A DNA stretch of 64,000 nucleotides from Bradyrhizobium rifense. GTDB taxonomy: Bacteria; Pseudomonadota; Alphaproteobacteria; Rhizobiales; Xanthobacteraceae. Shown here piece after piece: positions 55,101 through 63,186 of this stretch. The DNA lies in the NCBI RefSeq assembly GCF_008123425.1, contig NZ_VSSS01000011.1, positions 62,001 through 126,000 of the forward strand, read 5' to 3'. The notes under the pieces are model-generated. The model was not told where the DNA came from and ran no database searches. It saw only the letters and a program-made list of their open reading frames with translations. The translations under genes were made by a program, and so were the position numbers. Every line of letters begins with the position of its first letter. Position 1 is the stretch's first letter.

Positions 55101-56918
55101 GCAACGAAGCTTGTCGCGGCATTCGATCACCGCGACATCTTCATCGATCCCTCGCCGGATCCTTCGATCAGCTTCGCCGAACGGCGGCGCCTGTTCGACC
55201 TGCCGCGATCGAGCTGGCAGGACTACAACAAGTCGTTGATCTCGCAAGGCGGCGGCGTGTTCTCGCGCACGCTCAAGGCGATCCCGCTCGCACCGGAAGT
55301 GCGCAGCCTGCTCGATCTCGACAAGCCGCAGGCCACGCCGTTCGAGGTGATGACCGCGATCCTGAAAGCGCGCGGCGACCTTCTGTGGTTCGGCGGCATC
55401 GGCACCTATATCCGCGCGTCGGCGGAAAGCGACGATCAGGCCGGCGACCGCGCCAACGATCCGATCCGCATCGCAGGAGCCGATGTTCGCGCCCGGGTGA
55501 TCGGCGAAGGCGCCAATCTCGGCGTCACCCAGCGTGGCCGTATCGAAGCCGCGCAGAAAGGTGTCAAGCTCAACACCGATGCCATCGACAACTCGGCCGG
55601 CGTGAACACGTCCGACGTCGAGGTCAATATCAAAATCGCGCTAGCACGCCCCGAACGCGAGGGACGCCTCAGCCCCGCCGACCGCAACAGCCTGCTAGCT
55701 TCGATGACCGACGAGGTCGGAACGCTGGTGCTGCGCAACAACTATCTGCAAACGCTGGCGCTCTCGCTCGTCGAGCGCAAGGGCGTAGCCGAGACCGGCT
55801 TCCTGACCCGCCTGATGCAGTCGCTCGAGCAGCGCAGTTTGCTCAGCCGTGCTGTCGAGTTCTTGCCCGACGACGCAGCGCTGACCGAGCGTACACGGCG
55901 CGGCCAAGCCCTGACACGGCCTGAGCTTGCCGTATTGCTCGCCTACGCCAAGCTGACGCTCTACGAAGACCTGCTCGCGACCGGCGTGCCTGATGATCCT
56001 TATCTCGCCCGCAGACTGTCCCTCTATTTTCCGCGCGAGGTGCCGGCCAAATTCCCGACCGCGGTCGAGCTCCATCGCCTTCGACGCGAGATCATCGCGA
56101 CCAGTCTCGTCAATGCCGTGATCAACCGCGGGGGGCCGGCCTGCATCGTGCGCCTGACCGACGAGACCGACGCCGATATCTCGACCATCGTCATGGCGCA
56201 GGTGGCGGTGGACGCGATCTACGAGCTCAGGCGACTCAATGACGCGATCGACGCGCTCGACACCCGCATCGACGGGCAGTTGCAACTCGGGCTTTACGCG
56301 GCGATCCAGGACCTCCTGCTCTCGCGCATGGTCTGGTGCGTGCGCAATGTCGATTTCAAGGATGGGCTGGAGGCCGTCGTCGCGCGCTTCGGCCCGGCGA
56401 TCCGCCAGATCGTCACCGGGCTCGACACCACCCTGCCGCCGGACTTGCAGGCCGCACGTGCCAAGCGGCGGCAGGACCTGACCGACGCCGGTATTCCGGT
56501 CGGCCTCGCCGGCGAACTCGCCGATCTCGACGCTCTGGTCTCGGCACCCGATATCGTGACGGTTGCGGAGCGCACCAGCCGCCCGATCGGCGATGCCGCC
56601 GCGACCTTCTACGCTGCGGAAGCCAATTTCCGTCTCGACCGCATCATCGCCGCCGCGCGCAGCGTGCCGGCAAACGATTATTTCGAACGTATGGCCATCG
56701 ATCGTGCCGTTGAGCAGATCGCTGGCGCCGAAAGAAGACTGGCCGCGGATATGCTGGCAACCGGCCAGTCCGGCCAGCATGCCGTCGAGACCTGGCTCGC
56801 GGCTCACCCCGAAGCGACGCGCATCCGCCGCTCGGTCGAGGAGATTGCCGCCAGCGGCCTGACGCTCGCCAAGCTGACTGTGGCGGCGAACCTGCTGGGG
56901 GATCTGGTCAAAGCCTGA
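52107..56918 (+). CDS. gdhB: large NAD-specific glutamate dehydrogenase (GDH-180 type)
   Basis: 1603 residues from ATG 52107, with GGAGG 5 bases ahead (ATG 52095 lacks one). The ~180-kDa class has a long N-terminal regulatory part with ACT-like regions (VVNPMMPDGREISVVEILND). A catalytic domain follows at ~780-1180: FGKVARGGLRWSDRPQDFRT, EILGLVKAQQVKNAVIVPVG, AKGGFVPKRLPPP with the substrate Lys, DKGTATFSDIANAISAEKNH, GVGDMSGDVFGNGMLLS and GGIGTYIRASAESDD. A helical C-terminal region follows. It deaminates glutamate to 2-oxoglutarate with NAD, allowing growth on glutamate-family amino acids. That fits the histidine route, which ends in glutamate. Confidence 0.95.
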   Translation: MAWRDDTARSTLIRDAAGSVQPSKAPRFAELLFGYTNVEDLANHDASSLAFLAEQSWEHVQRRTAGSADIRVVNPMMPDGREISVVEILNDNMPFLFDSTMAELAEHGIEVALVAHPIIAVERDDQGKLLRFYGETLPEGATGARESLIHLHITRLDADADRQKLIDGLTRTLNDVRACVIDWRAMRDRVEEAIKTFSSNPPPLPIDEVAEANQFLQWLCADNFTFLGVREFRFSPDSEASDDITTGEGLGILRDPDTKVLRRGSEMVVMTPEIREFMHEPTLLIVIKANVSSRVHRRIRMDYVGIKLYTPDGRLEGELRVVGLFTSGAYTRSARQIPYVRHKVTRVLQRAGFDPNGHSGKAFMHILEEYPRDELFQIDVDTLYDFVMEILILYERPRVRALARVDKFDRFVSILTFIPREKYDTDVRTRVGAFLSQVYKGTLSASYVSFPEGALARVHFIIGRYEGKTPVVERATLEAGISAIAATWADKLKAALTASTDGMRARMLANRYAQAFSGGYTEVFGAEQVIADIKTVEKLTPARPVTISVHRFEGEDDPRRFGLKVFSDAAPLSLSYRVPVIENHGLRVVNERTYQIVPGNRPEPVWLHEMTIETSDGQPIEITPEFSHRLEASIMAVVTDRAESDGYNALILRTALGWREVSTIRALSRYLHQIRAPFTQDYMWETLRKNAAITASLVALFQTRLDPRLASTDATRSARETALLAEVEEQLKSVASLDEDRILRRFTNLVQATIRTNLWQIGEDGHPRPVISFKFDARKIEDLPPPRPLYEIFVYSPRLEGIHLRFGKVARGGLRWSDRPQDFRTEILGLVKAQQVKNAVIVPVGAKGGFVPKRLPPPSNRDAWLAEGTEAYRIFVRSLLELTDNLDGDIVVPPESTVRHDGDDPYLVVAADKGTATFSDIANAISAEKNHWLGDAFASGGSQGYDHKKMGITARGAWEAVKRHFRELGTDIQTVPFTVVGVGDMSGDVFGNGMLLSPATKLVAAFDHRDIFIDPSPDPSISFAERRRLFDLPRSSWQDYNKSLISQGGGVFSRTLKAIPLAPEVRSLLDLDKPQATPFEVMTAILKARGDLLWFGGIGTYIRASAESDDQAGDRANDPIRIAGADVRARVIGEGANLGVTQRGRIEAAQKGVKLNTDAIDNSAGVNTSDVEVNIKIALARPEREGRLSPADRNSLLASMTDEVGTLVLRNNYLQTLALSLVERKGVAETGFLTRLMQSLEQRSLLSRAVEFLPDDAALTERTRRGQALTRPELAVLLAYAKLTLYEDLLATGVPDDPYLARRLSLYFPREVPAKFPTAVELHRLRREIIATSLVNAVINRGGPACIVRLTDETDADISTIVMAQVAVDAIYELRRLNDAIDALDTRIDGQLQLGLYAAIQDLLLSRMVWCVRNVDFKDGLEAVVARFGPAIRQIVTGLDTTLPPDLQAARAKRRQDLTDAGIPVGLAGELADLDALVSAPDIVTVAERTSRPIGDAAATFYAAEANFRLDRIIAAARSVPANDYFERMAIDRAVEQIAGAERRLAADMLATGQSGQHAVETWLAAHPEATRIRRSVEEIAASGLTLAKLTVAANLLGDLVKA

Positions 56919-56968
56919 GGGCGTGCGAGGCAGCGATGATAAACTTAGCCGGCGAACGGAGGGATCCC

Positions 56969-57187
56969 ATGATCCACGCGACGTGCCACACCGCCGATAA
57001 TGTCAGCTGTATCGAGTTCGATGCCACACCTGGAGGACCCAACCTGGGAACCTTCGCGTGCGTCGTCGATGGACCCGACGCAGTGGCCTGGCTCGAGACG
57101 AAGAAGCTGCCCCGGACAAAAAGGCCATCGATGATCAGTAATATCTTGGCGCTCCCTGGCGAAATCGGACCCCTGTTTCAGCCTTGA
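56969..57187 (+). CDS. small hypothetical protein
   Basis: 72 residues from ATG 56969, preceded by GGAGGGATCCC, a good ribosome site. Sequence MIHATCHTADNVSCIEFDAT, then GTFACVVDGPDAVAWLETKK; three Cys, no signal peptide. Not a family I know. It starts 50 bp after the glutamate dehydrogenase gene and could be its trailing partner or a spurious frame. Confidence 0.4.
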   Translation: MIHATCHTADNVSCIEFDATPGGPNLGTFACVVDGPDAVAWLETKKLPRTKRPSMISNILALPGEIGPLFQP

Positions 57188-57358
57188 GAGGGCCAAGTCG
57201 ATCCGCTCGATGATCATCGTGAAGGGAGTTCGGCGACGGAGGGCACTTTCACTTGGTCGTCAGACCCCGCGGAAGGATCGACCTTGCGTTGCGGCGGCCA
57301 TGCGCTCGTAAGACGATCACAATGCGGAGAGCGAACCCTTTGACCTGCACACAAAAAC

Positions 57359-57398
57359 ACCGTTTGAAAACCGTTTTAGTTCGGTCGTCTCAAACGGT
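57359..57398. repeat. 9-bp inverted repeat near the tRNA scar
   Basis: ACCGTTTGA (57359-57367) and TCAAACGGT (57390-57398) pair perfectly around a 22-base loop. It lies just left of the tRNA fragment in a gene-free, 325-base interval (57188-57512). Confidence 0.5.
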
Positions 57399-57405
57399 TC
57401 GCGAG

Positions 57406-57503
57406 GGTAAGTCATTGAAAGACTTGGTGGGCGCACCAGGGCTCGAACCTGGGACCCGCTGATTAAGAGTCAGCCGCGGGTTAGGAGAAATCAATGACTT
57501 ACC
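57406..57503. repeat. 13-bp perfect inverted repeat enclosing a tRNA-Lys fragment
   Basis: GGTAAGTCATTGA (57406-57418) and TCAATGACTTACC (57491-57503) are exact reverse complements. The 72 bases between them contain the 3' part of a tRNA-Lys gene. The arrangement could be the remnant of an integration site or of a small insertion. Confidence 0.65.
57425..57474 (-). pseudogene. 3' fragment of tRNA-Lys(CUU)
   Basis: On the minus strand, CTGACTCTTAATCAG is a complete anticodon arm with CTT. The variable region, a TpsiC arm (CCAGGTTCGAGCCCTGG), the 3' acceptor strand GTGCGCCC and an encoded CCA ending at 57425 follow. The 5' acceptor strand and D arm are absent; upstream bases read CCTAACCCGCGG instead. 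It cannot fold as a tRNA. Integrases commonly recombine in tRNA 3' halves, leaving copies like this. Confidence 0.8.
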
Positions 57504-57512
57504 GATCGCATC

Positions 57513-57794
57513 TTGGGGCTTGTCCGGCAAAAAATGGGCATTCGTCGCACGTGCTATTGGGCCTCGTCAGGCCTCACCGCAGCCTATGGCGCAGTGGCAC
57601 GCTATGTCTTCGATGTGGGTAGCTGGGACAACAGCGCCTGGGTCGTGTTCCACGGCGCGTCGGGGCACCCCGCGAGCCCGCATTTTGCCGGTCAGCATGC
57701 GCTTTGGGCCGCCGTGCAAATGGTTCCGATGATGTACGACTGGAGCAAAATTACTAACGCCGGCGACCAGCTCGTGCTGGAGCCTTCCACGTAG
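57513..57794 (+). pseudogene. C-terminal remnant of a penicillin-acylase-family gene
   Basis: About 70 codons resemble the extreme C-terminus of penicillin/cephalosporin acylases (Ntn hydrolases): ARYVFDVGSWDNSAWVVFHG, ASGHPASPHFAGQHALWAAV, MVPMMYDWSKI. In full proteins this follows ~700 residues including the catalytic N-terminal Ser of the beta chain, none of which is here. The first ~20 codons look unrelated and join the tRNA scar directly, suggesting a deletion or recombination junction near 57.5 kb. Confidence 0.65.
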
Positions 57795-57821
57795 TCCTTC
57801 GAGCCCCACCCTACCCGTCGA

Positions 57822-58649
57822 TCAGGAAAAATTGGTCAACGGTCTCGGTAACGTTTCGCGGTAGATCGCTTTGATGCCCTCAAAAGCTTGACGGATGCAC
57901 CTCAGCTCCAGGGCCGCAAGACGGATCCCGAGCCCCGCCTGCGCTGGCGACGCGCTCGCGGCTCCATAGAGCCCTCGGATTCCCTCCAGCGCTGTTGCCA
58001 ACTTCTTTTGGATCTCCGCAAGGTCATGACCTGGGGGCAGCACCATGAATGCTGATCCAAAAGCTCCATAGCCACGAAAGATGCTACGCTCTGGCCGGTA
58101 TAGACGGGTCCGCTCAATCAGCAGCGGCTCGCTACATGATCTCCTCAGGCAGAACGTCGATTCCAATTCACGGAAATGGCGCCCTATGCCGATGGGGTCG
58201 TGCATCGTGAACGCATCGAAGATTAACGCATAAGCGTCGATCGCGCAGTCGAGTTCGATGGTCTGTGACAATGCCGCGTCGGGAAACAGAATACGCGGCT
58301 CAGGCAGGTATTCGAGGCTGGCGCCATTCTCCACATGAAGCCTTACACTCTCCCTGGCGCGCGTGGCCGGCTCCGCACGATGCACCGATGTCGCGCCCTG
58401 GCTGGCCAGGCATACGGCCGTTCCGGGCCCAAGCGTGAGACGCTGCGCGAGATTGTCCTCGCCATGAACTGCCCCGCTTCCCGTCTGGACGATCACGGTG
58501 AGGCGATCCGGCCGGTCCCGGTCGACGTGAAAGCTGCGCGTGAGAACAAACGGCCAGGCAAACAGACGCCGGTCGATCACGGTGCGCCCGCCGCGGCGGA
58601 CGAAGCTTAGATCGAGCAACGCACGTTCTCCCGCTGCAACGACCCTCAT
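57822..58649 (-). CDS. ureD: urease accessory protein UreD
   Basis: 275 residues. UreD/UreH-type sequence: [18 protein letters not shown] start ([20 protein letters not shown]), [49 protein letters not shown]. With UreF and UreG it forms the scaffold that delivers nickel to apo-urease. It is last in the operon, and its ATG overlaps the ureG stop by 4 bases. Sequence is divergent compared with standard UreD, in keeping with the unusual UreC. Confidence 0.88.
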   Translation of the reverse strand: MRVVAAGERALLDLSFVRRGGRTVIDRRLFAWPFVLTRSFHVDRDRPDRLTVIVQTGSGAVHGEDNLAQRLTLGPGTAVCLASQGATSVHRAEPATRARESVRLHVENGASLEYLPEPRILFPDAALSQTIELDCAIDAYALIFDAFTMHDPIGIGRHFRELESTFCLRRSCSEPLLIERTRLYRPERSIFRGYGAFGSAFMVLPPGHDLAEIQKKLATALEGIRGLYGAASASPAQAGLGIRLAALELRCIRQAFEGIKAIYRETLPRPLTNFS

Positions 58650-59296
58650 GTCCTGAAAAGAACCTCGCGCTCAAGCAGATCGACCACGGTATCGATGCCT
58701 TCGCCGCGGCGGCAATCGGTGAGCAGAACCGGACGGTTGTCCCTGACCCCCAACGCCTCTTGGTGCATGCGCGCTAAGTCAACGCCAACATGTGGCGCCA
58801 GATCGACCTTGTTGATCACGAGGAGATCGGCGCGGATGACGCCGGGACCGCGCTTGCGCGGGATATCGTCGCCGCCCGCCACGTCGATGACGAACATCCA
58901 GAAGTCAGTCAGGTCGCGCGAGAAGGTTGAGGCGAGGTTGTCGCCACCGCTCTCCAGCAGGATCAGCTCGACGCCCGGGAAACGCCGCTCCAACTCATCC
59001 GCGGCCTCGATGTTGAGTGTTGGATCCTCTCGAATGACAGTATGCGGGCATGCCCCCGCTTCGACCGCCGAGACACGGGCCGGGTCGATCAGCCCGGAGC
59101 GCCTGATCCGTTCGGCGTCCTCCGCCGTCACGAGGTCGTTGGTGATGACGGCAAGGTCGACGCCCCGCTTCAGAAGTGCCGGGATCAGGCGCTCCACCAG
59201 CGCCGTCTTGCCCGAGCCGACCGGTCCGCCGATCCCGACGCGCGCGGCCGCAATGCGCGAGTTGGCGATCGTGCCGTTCAGCGAAAGCCTGTTCAT
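58646..59296 (-). CDS. ureG: urease accessory GTPase UreG
   Basis: 216 residues. P-loop [20 protein letters not shown], metal-binding Cys-Pro-His in [57 protein letters not shown] and [20 protein letters not shown]. It uses GTP to drive nickel insertion. Overlaps both ureC and ureD by 4 bases. Confidence 0.95.
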   Translation of the reverse strand: MNRLSLNGTIANSRIAAARVGIGGPVGSGKTALVERLIPALLKRGVDLAVITNDLVTAEDAERIRRSGLIDPARVSAVEAGACPHTVIREDPTLNIEAADELERRFPGVELILLESGGDNLASTFSRDLTDFWMFVIDVAGGDDIPRKRGPGVIRADLLVINKVDLAPHVGVDLARMHQEALGVRDNRPVLLTDCRRGEGIDTVVDLLEREVLFRT

Positions 59297-60999
59297 CGCA
59301 GCATATACCGCCTAGCCAGCGGGACCCTGGTTGCAGGTGGGCACATCAGAAGCTTTCCGTCGGCGCGGACCTCAAAGGTTTGCGGATCGACCTCGACATG
59401 CGGCATGGCCGCATTTCGCACCATGTCGGTTTTTCTCAGCTTCCGCACGTTCCTGATCTGCAGGCAATCGCGGGCCAGGCCATGCCTGCGCCCGACATCG
59501 GCCTCCATCGCGAGTTTCGACATGAAGTTGACGCCAAGCCGCTGCGGCGCGGCGCCGAGCGCGCCCCACATGCGTTTCTGAATCATTGGCTCCGACAGAC
59601 CGAGACTACCGTTGCCGTCACCCATCGCCGCCCAGACGACGAAGCCGTTCTTGATCACCATGTAGGGCTTGATGCCAAACGAAGCGCGCGGCCAGAGCAC
59701 CAGGTCAGCCATCTTTCCGACCTCGACCGAGCCGACCACGTGATCAATGCCGACCGCGATGGCGGGGTTGATCGTGAGCTTCGCAACATAGCGCTTGATG
59801 CGCTCGTTGTCCGCACCGGCCGTCGTTTCCTCGGGCAGGCGCCCGATGCGGTCCTTCATGACGCTGGCGAGTTGCCAGCATTTCGCGACGTTCTCGGCCA
59901 GACGCCCCATGCCTTGCGTGTCGGTGCCGAAGATCGAGATCGCGCCCATGTCGTGGAGAAAATCCTCAGCAGCCATCGATTGCGCCCGCACGCGCGCTTC
60001 GCCGAACATGACGTCTTCGGGCGCGTTGTAGTTGAGCTGATGGCAGATCATCGTCATCGGCACGCCCTCCTCCATGCCGTAGGACGTATAGGGATTGGTC
60101 GGATTGGTCGACGACGGGATGACGTTCTCCCACGACACCACCTTCAGCAGATCGGGCGCATGACCGCCACCGGCGCCCTCGACGTGATACATGTGGATGG
60201 TGCGGCCATCGACGGCGGCCATCGTGTCTTCGCAGAAGCCGTATTCGTTGATCGAGTCGGTATGGAGGTGGACGGCGAAATCGTTGCGATCCGCTGCAAC
60301 CAGGCTCTTGTCGATCACGTCGGGAGCTGCGCCGAAATCCTCGTGGATCTTGACGGACATGGCGCCGGAGGCCACGGCCTCCTCGATGGCCTCGGGATTG
60401 GACCCTCCGCGTCCGAACAGGGCGTAGTTGAGAGGCGAGAATTCGATCGCCTGAAGAAACCGCCCGAATGTTGCGGCCGCGCCGCTGCCGACATCGAAGA
60501 CCGGACCCGACCCGTTCCCGACCAGCGTCGTGGTCCCGCCGGCCGGGGCATGGTCGGACTGCTCCGGTGAGATCAGATGGGCGTGCGACTCGATCGCGCC
60601 GGCTGTGACGATGAAGGGTCCTCCGGCAATCGGCGCCGTCGAATGACCCACGACCATATCGGGATGGACATCCGGCATCACGTCGGGATTGCCGGCCTTG
60701 CCGATGCCGACGATGCGGCCGTCGCGGATGCCGATGTCGGCCTTTATGATTCCGGTCACCGCATCGACGATCGTCGCGTTCTTGATCACGACGTCGAGGG
60801 CCTTGTGCGACGAGGTGCGGTGAGCGTTGACGCCCTCACCGTCGCGCAGGTTCTTTCCGGCCCCCACCAGCAATTCATGTCCGTACGTGGTGTAGTCGTG
60901 CTCGATTTCGGCAAGCAGGCTGGTGTCGGCCATCCGGACCAGATCGCCCTTGGTGGGACCGTAGAGCTCGCCATAGGCGCGACGCGTCAGTGTGGCCAC
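59293..60999 (-). CDS. ureC: urease alpha subunit, divergent clade
   Basis: 568 residues from a GTG at 60999, chosen because GGGAG lies 7 bases ahead; a TTG at 61005 overlaps the ureAB stop but sits too close to that site. The nickel-site residues are all present: His139 and His141 in IESHAHLIS, carbamylated Lys217 and His219 in SVKIHEDFG, His246, His272 in [17 protein letters not shown], flap Cys319-His320 in MICHQLN, and Asp360 in [10 protein letters not shown]. From 217 on the numbering equals the Klebsiella enzyme. Context differs from standard ureases (GGIDTHIHFI, CHHL, SSDSQAMGR), so this is a separate lineage. It hydrolyses urea to ammonia and carbamate. Confidence 0.93.
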   Translation of the reverse strand: MATLTRRAYGELYGPTKGDLVRMADTSLLAEIEHDYTTYGHELLVGAGKNLRDGEGVNAHRTSSHKALDVVIKNATIVDAVTGIIKADIGIRDGRIVGIGKAGNPDVMPDVHPDMVVGHSTAPIAGGPFIVTAGAIESHAHLISPEQSDHAPAGGTTTLVGNGSGPVFDVGSGAAATFGRFLQAIEFSPLNYALFGRGGSNPEAIEEAVASGAMSVKIHEDFGAAPDVIDKSLVAADRNDFAVHLHTDSINEYGFCEDTMAAVDGRTIHMYHVEGAGGGHAPDLLKVVSWENVIPSSTNPTNPYTSYGMEEGVPMTMICHQLNYNAPEDVMFGEARVRAQSMAAEDFLHDMGAISIFGTDTQGMGRLAENVAKCWQLASVMKDRIGRLPEETTAGADNERIKRYVAKLTINPAIAVGIDHVVGSVEVGKMADLVLWPRASFGIKPYMVIKNGFVVWAAMGDGNGSLGLSEPMIQKRMWGALGAAPQRLGVNFMSKLAMEADVGRRHGLARDCLQIRNVRKLRKTDMVRNAAMPHVEVDPQTFEVRADGKLLMCPPATRVPLARRYMLR

Positions 61000-61001
61000 G
61001 G

Positions 61002-61697
61002 TCAAGCTCCCTGATAGCCGCGATCGGCAGCGAGCTTGAGCGCCCGCTCCAGCGCCGACGGCGCATCGAGCGAACCGTTCACGAGACCGGCCTGCCCACG
61101 CACGACCCGGGCTCCCGCAATCGGAACCAGACGCACCGACTTGGCGACTCCCGGCTCGAAGCGCACGCCGGCACCGGCCGGCCGGTCGACTTTCATGCCC
61201 CAGGCGGCAGCGCGATCGAAGCGCAGGGCGCGGTTGACCTCGAAGAAATGGGTGTGGCTGCGGACCTGAACATCGCGATCACCGGTGTTCAGGACGTCGA
61301 TCGTGATGGCCGGCAGATCGGCGAATAGCTCAATATCGTCACCGCCCGCGATGATCTCGCCGGGGACGATGTCCTCGGCGGCGGCATCGTCCGGAGCGAT
61401 CGGCTCGAACACCGCCATCACCTTGGTGCCTTCGGCGAACATGCATTCGATGTAGAGCATCGGAATCATCTGCGGGACGCCCGGCTCGACGTCGTCCGAC
61501 GTCAAGAGACGGCCGGCCATGTCGCGAATCTCGGCATAGGGGATGTCGCGGCGTGCCGCCGTCATCACCTCGTCGGTGATGTAGGCGACCGCCTCCGGGT
61601 GGCTCAGTCTGATCCCCAACGACCGGTTGCGGCGCGCCATCTGTGCGGCGTTGAAGATGACGAGACGATCCATTTCCGTCGGCGACAGATTCATCAT
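61002..61697 (-). CDS. ureAB: fused urease gamma-beta subunit (UreA-UreB)
   Basis: 231 residues from ATG 61697 (second ATG at 61694). Residues 1-~100 are UreA: NLSPTEMDRLVIFNAAQMAR, RLSHPEAVAYITDEVMTAAR, GVPQMIPMLYIECMFAEGTK. Residues ~115-231 are UreB: PGEIIAGGDDIELFADLPAI, NTGDRDVQVRSHTHFFEVNR, ALRFDRAAAWGMKVDRPAGA, VRFEPGVAKSVRLVPIAGAR. Most alphaproteobacterial ureases have separate ureA and ureB genes; fusion is the Helicobacter-type layout. It lies 2 bp ahead of ureC. Confidence 0.93.
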   Translation of the reverse strand: MMNLSPTEMDRLVIFNAAQMARRNRSLGIRLSHPEAVAYITDEVMTAARRDIPYAEIRDMAGRLLTSDDVEPGVPQMIPMLYIECMFAEGTKVMAVFEPIAPDDAAAEDIVPGEIIAGGDDIELFADLPAITIDVLNTGDRDVQVRSHTHFFEVNRALRFDRAAAWGMKVDRPAGAGVRFEPGVAKSVRLVPIAGARVVRGQAGLVNGSLDAPSALERALKLAADRGYQGA

Positions 61698-61713
61698 GGC
61701 GAGGTCACCTCTC

Positions 61714-62394
61714 TCAGGTCGTGAACATGCGAACGTGCCGAAGCGGCCCGCGCGAGACCGCGATGTCGATGAAAGGCGTAAAGCTCGCCGGCAAGGCATC
61801 CGCGCCCGGCGTATCCGCCAGCAACTCGCCGAGCAGGCCGCGCGCCGCAGCTTGGCTCTGCTGCGCCTCGATATGACCGATGATCCCGAGGCGCACGGCC
61901 GCGCTGACGAGGCCGGTCACCAGCGTCCAGCCCGAGACCAGCTCGGCCGCATCCAGGCTGAAACCCGCATCCCGGCCGACGACGGCTTGGGCGATCGGCA
62001 AATGACCAAGCCGCGCATCCGCCGAGACCTGATCGCGATACGCGATAGACAGCGGCCCTTCGAGCTTGACCCAGACGCCGAGCAGCGCCCTGCCCGCGCG
62101 GCGCGACCCGTCCCGCATCTCGGCCGACGGCGTCCCCGCCTCGGTGAGGCGATCGACCTCCGCGATGGCCTTGCAATTTCTCGCCCGGAAGGCTTTGCGC
62201 AGCAGAATGCGGTCCATCGTCGCCCAGCGCCGCGTGAGCTGGTCGGCGATGACGCGGTCGAGCTCATTGCGGTTGGCAAGCATGCCGTCTGCTGCGAGGC
62301 CTTCGATCCCCCAGGAGAAGGCGAAGCCGCCAGCCGGATAGGCACTGTCGCCGAGCTGCAGCAGTGCGAGCGCCTGCAATCTATCGAACAGCAT
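61714..62394 (-). CDS. ureF: urease accessory protein UreF
   Basis: 226 residues from ATG 62394 with GGAGCG ahead. The UreF opening is clear (LQALALLQLGDSAYPAGGFA, FSWGIEGLAADGML), followed by the helical body and a Pro/Phe-rich end (LPASFTPFIDIAVSRGPLRH). It gates UreG activity in the maturation complex. It overlaps the end of ureE by 14 bases and is 16 bp from ureAB. Confidence 0.9.
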   Translation of the reverse strand: MLFDRLQALALLQLGDSAYPAGGFAFSWGIEGLAADGMLANRNELDRVIADQLTRRWATMDRILLRKAFRARNCKAIAEVDRLTEAGTPSAEMRDGSRRAGRALLGVWVKLEGPLSIAYRDQVSADARLGHLPIAQAVVGRDAGFSLDAAELVSGWTLVTGLVSAAVRLGIIGHIEAQQSQAAARGLLGELLADTPGADALPASFTPFIDIAVSRGPLRHVRMFTT

Positions 62395-62836
62395 CGCGCT
62401 CCACCACTTCGCCGGACTCCAGCAGCGGCCTGATGCGCGCGCGGTAGGTGTCGAGAGGCCCATCGAGCAGCACGACGAGACTGTCGCCGTCGAAACGCAC
62501 CCTCCAATGCAAATTGCCCGCGTTCCATCCGAGCCTGAGCGCCGCTGCCTGATCGACCGGCGTCAACCGCCAGCTCTCCTGCTCGCCAAAGCGCGCGATG
62601 ATCGCTCGGTCGGGCGCGAGAAACAGCAGCGCGCCATCGGTCAGCTCCTCGTCCCGATCGAGGCTCACCGCGCAGTCGGTTCCGCGATCGGTCGTCAGCC
62701 GAAAGCGCTTGCGGCCGACATCGGCGGGAGGGACGAACAAGAGCTCGATGCCGTCATGATGTTCGAGGTGATGCAGACGGCGGGCAAAGGCCACGTCGTC
62801 AGATCTCCCCAAAATGCCGTGAAGCCGCATCGTCAT
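62381..62836 (-). CDS. ureE: urease accessory nickel chaperone UreE
   Basis: 151 residues; ATG 62836 with GGGAGG ahead. UreE signatures: VGRKRFRLTTDRGTDCAVSL, DGALLFLAPDRAIIARFG, and AALRLGWNAGNLHWRVRFDG with the conserved His of the nickel site. It lacks the His-rich tail found in many UreE proteins. First of the ure genes proper, 47 bp after the ABM-domain gene. Confidence 0.88.
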   Translation of the reverse strand: MTMRLHGILGRSDDVAFARRLHHLEHHDGIELLFVPPADVGRKRFRLTTDRGTDCAVSLDRDEELTDGALLFLAPDRAIIARFGEQESWRLTPVDQAAALRLGWNAGNLHWRVRFDGDSLVVLLDGPLDTYRARIRPLLESGEVVERDAVR

Positions 62837-62883
62837 GATGCCCTCCCGCTGTTAAACCGCCTGCGCGCTGTTCGGATCATGCC

Positions 62884-63186
62884 CTAGCGAAGCGTGGCCG
62901 AGACTTCTTGCGACGTGACCAGGATCACCTCGCCATCCAGGATCGGCTTGGCGATCCCGAAGAAGGTCGCGACGACCGCCGAACCGTTGTGGCGATCCAT
63001 CGCGGCCTTGTCCGCAAAGCGCTCATATGTCGTAAAGACGCGAGGATCGCCCTCGCTCTGCGAGATGAAGAACCCGATCGTTTCGGGCTCATTGGCTGCG
63101 ACATTGGCCGCGACGGTCACGAGCGCATCGCGCATCGTGACCTCATGGCCGGCTTTCGCCCTGATGACGGCGGTGATCGTGATCAT
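62884..63186 (-). CDS. antibiotic-biosynthesis-monooxygenase (ABM) domain protein
   Basis: 100 residues from ATG 63186 with GGAAGAAG ahead. The small ferredoxin-like ABM fold shows in ITITAVIRAKAGHEVTMRDA, SEGDPRVFTTYERFADKAAM, DRHNGSAVVATFFGIAKPIL. Such proteins act as cofactor-free oxygenases or quinone-handling enzymes, often of unknown substrate. Its start overlaps the amidase stop by one base, so it belongs to the amidase-urease operon. Confidence 0.85.
   Translation of the reverse strand: MITITAVIRAKAGHEVTMRDALVTVAANVAANEPETIGFFISQSEGDPRVFTTYERFADKAAMDRHNGSAVVATFFGIAKPILDGEVILVTSQEVSATLR

Noticed and set aside
57253..57462. Plus-strand frame ending LVGAPGLEPGTR
   Set aside because: Its end is the antisense reading of the tRNA-Lys fragment, a common false protein; no ribosome site or family match upstream.
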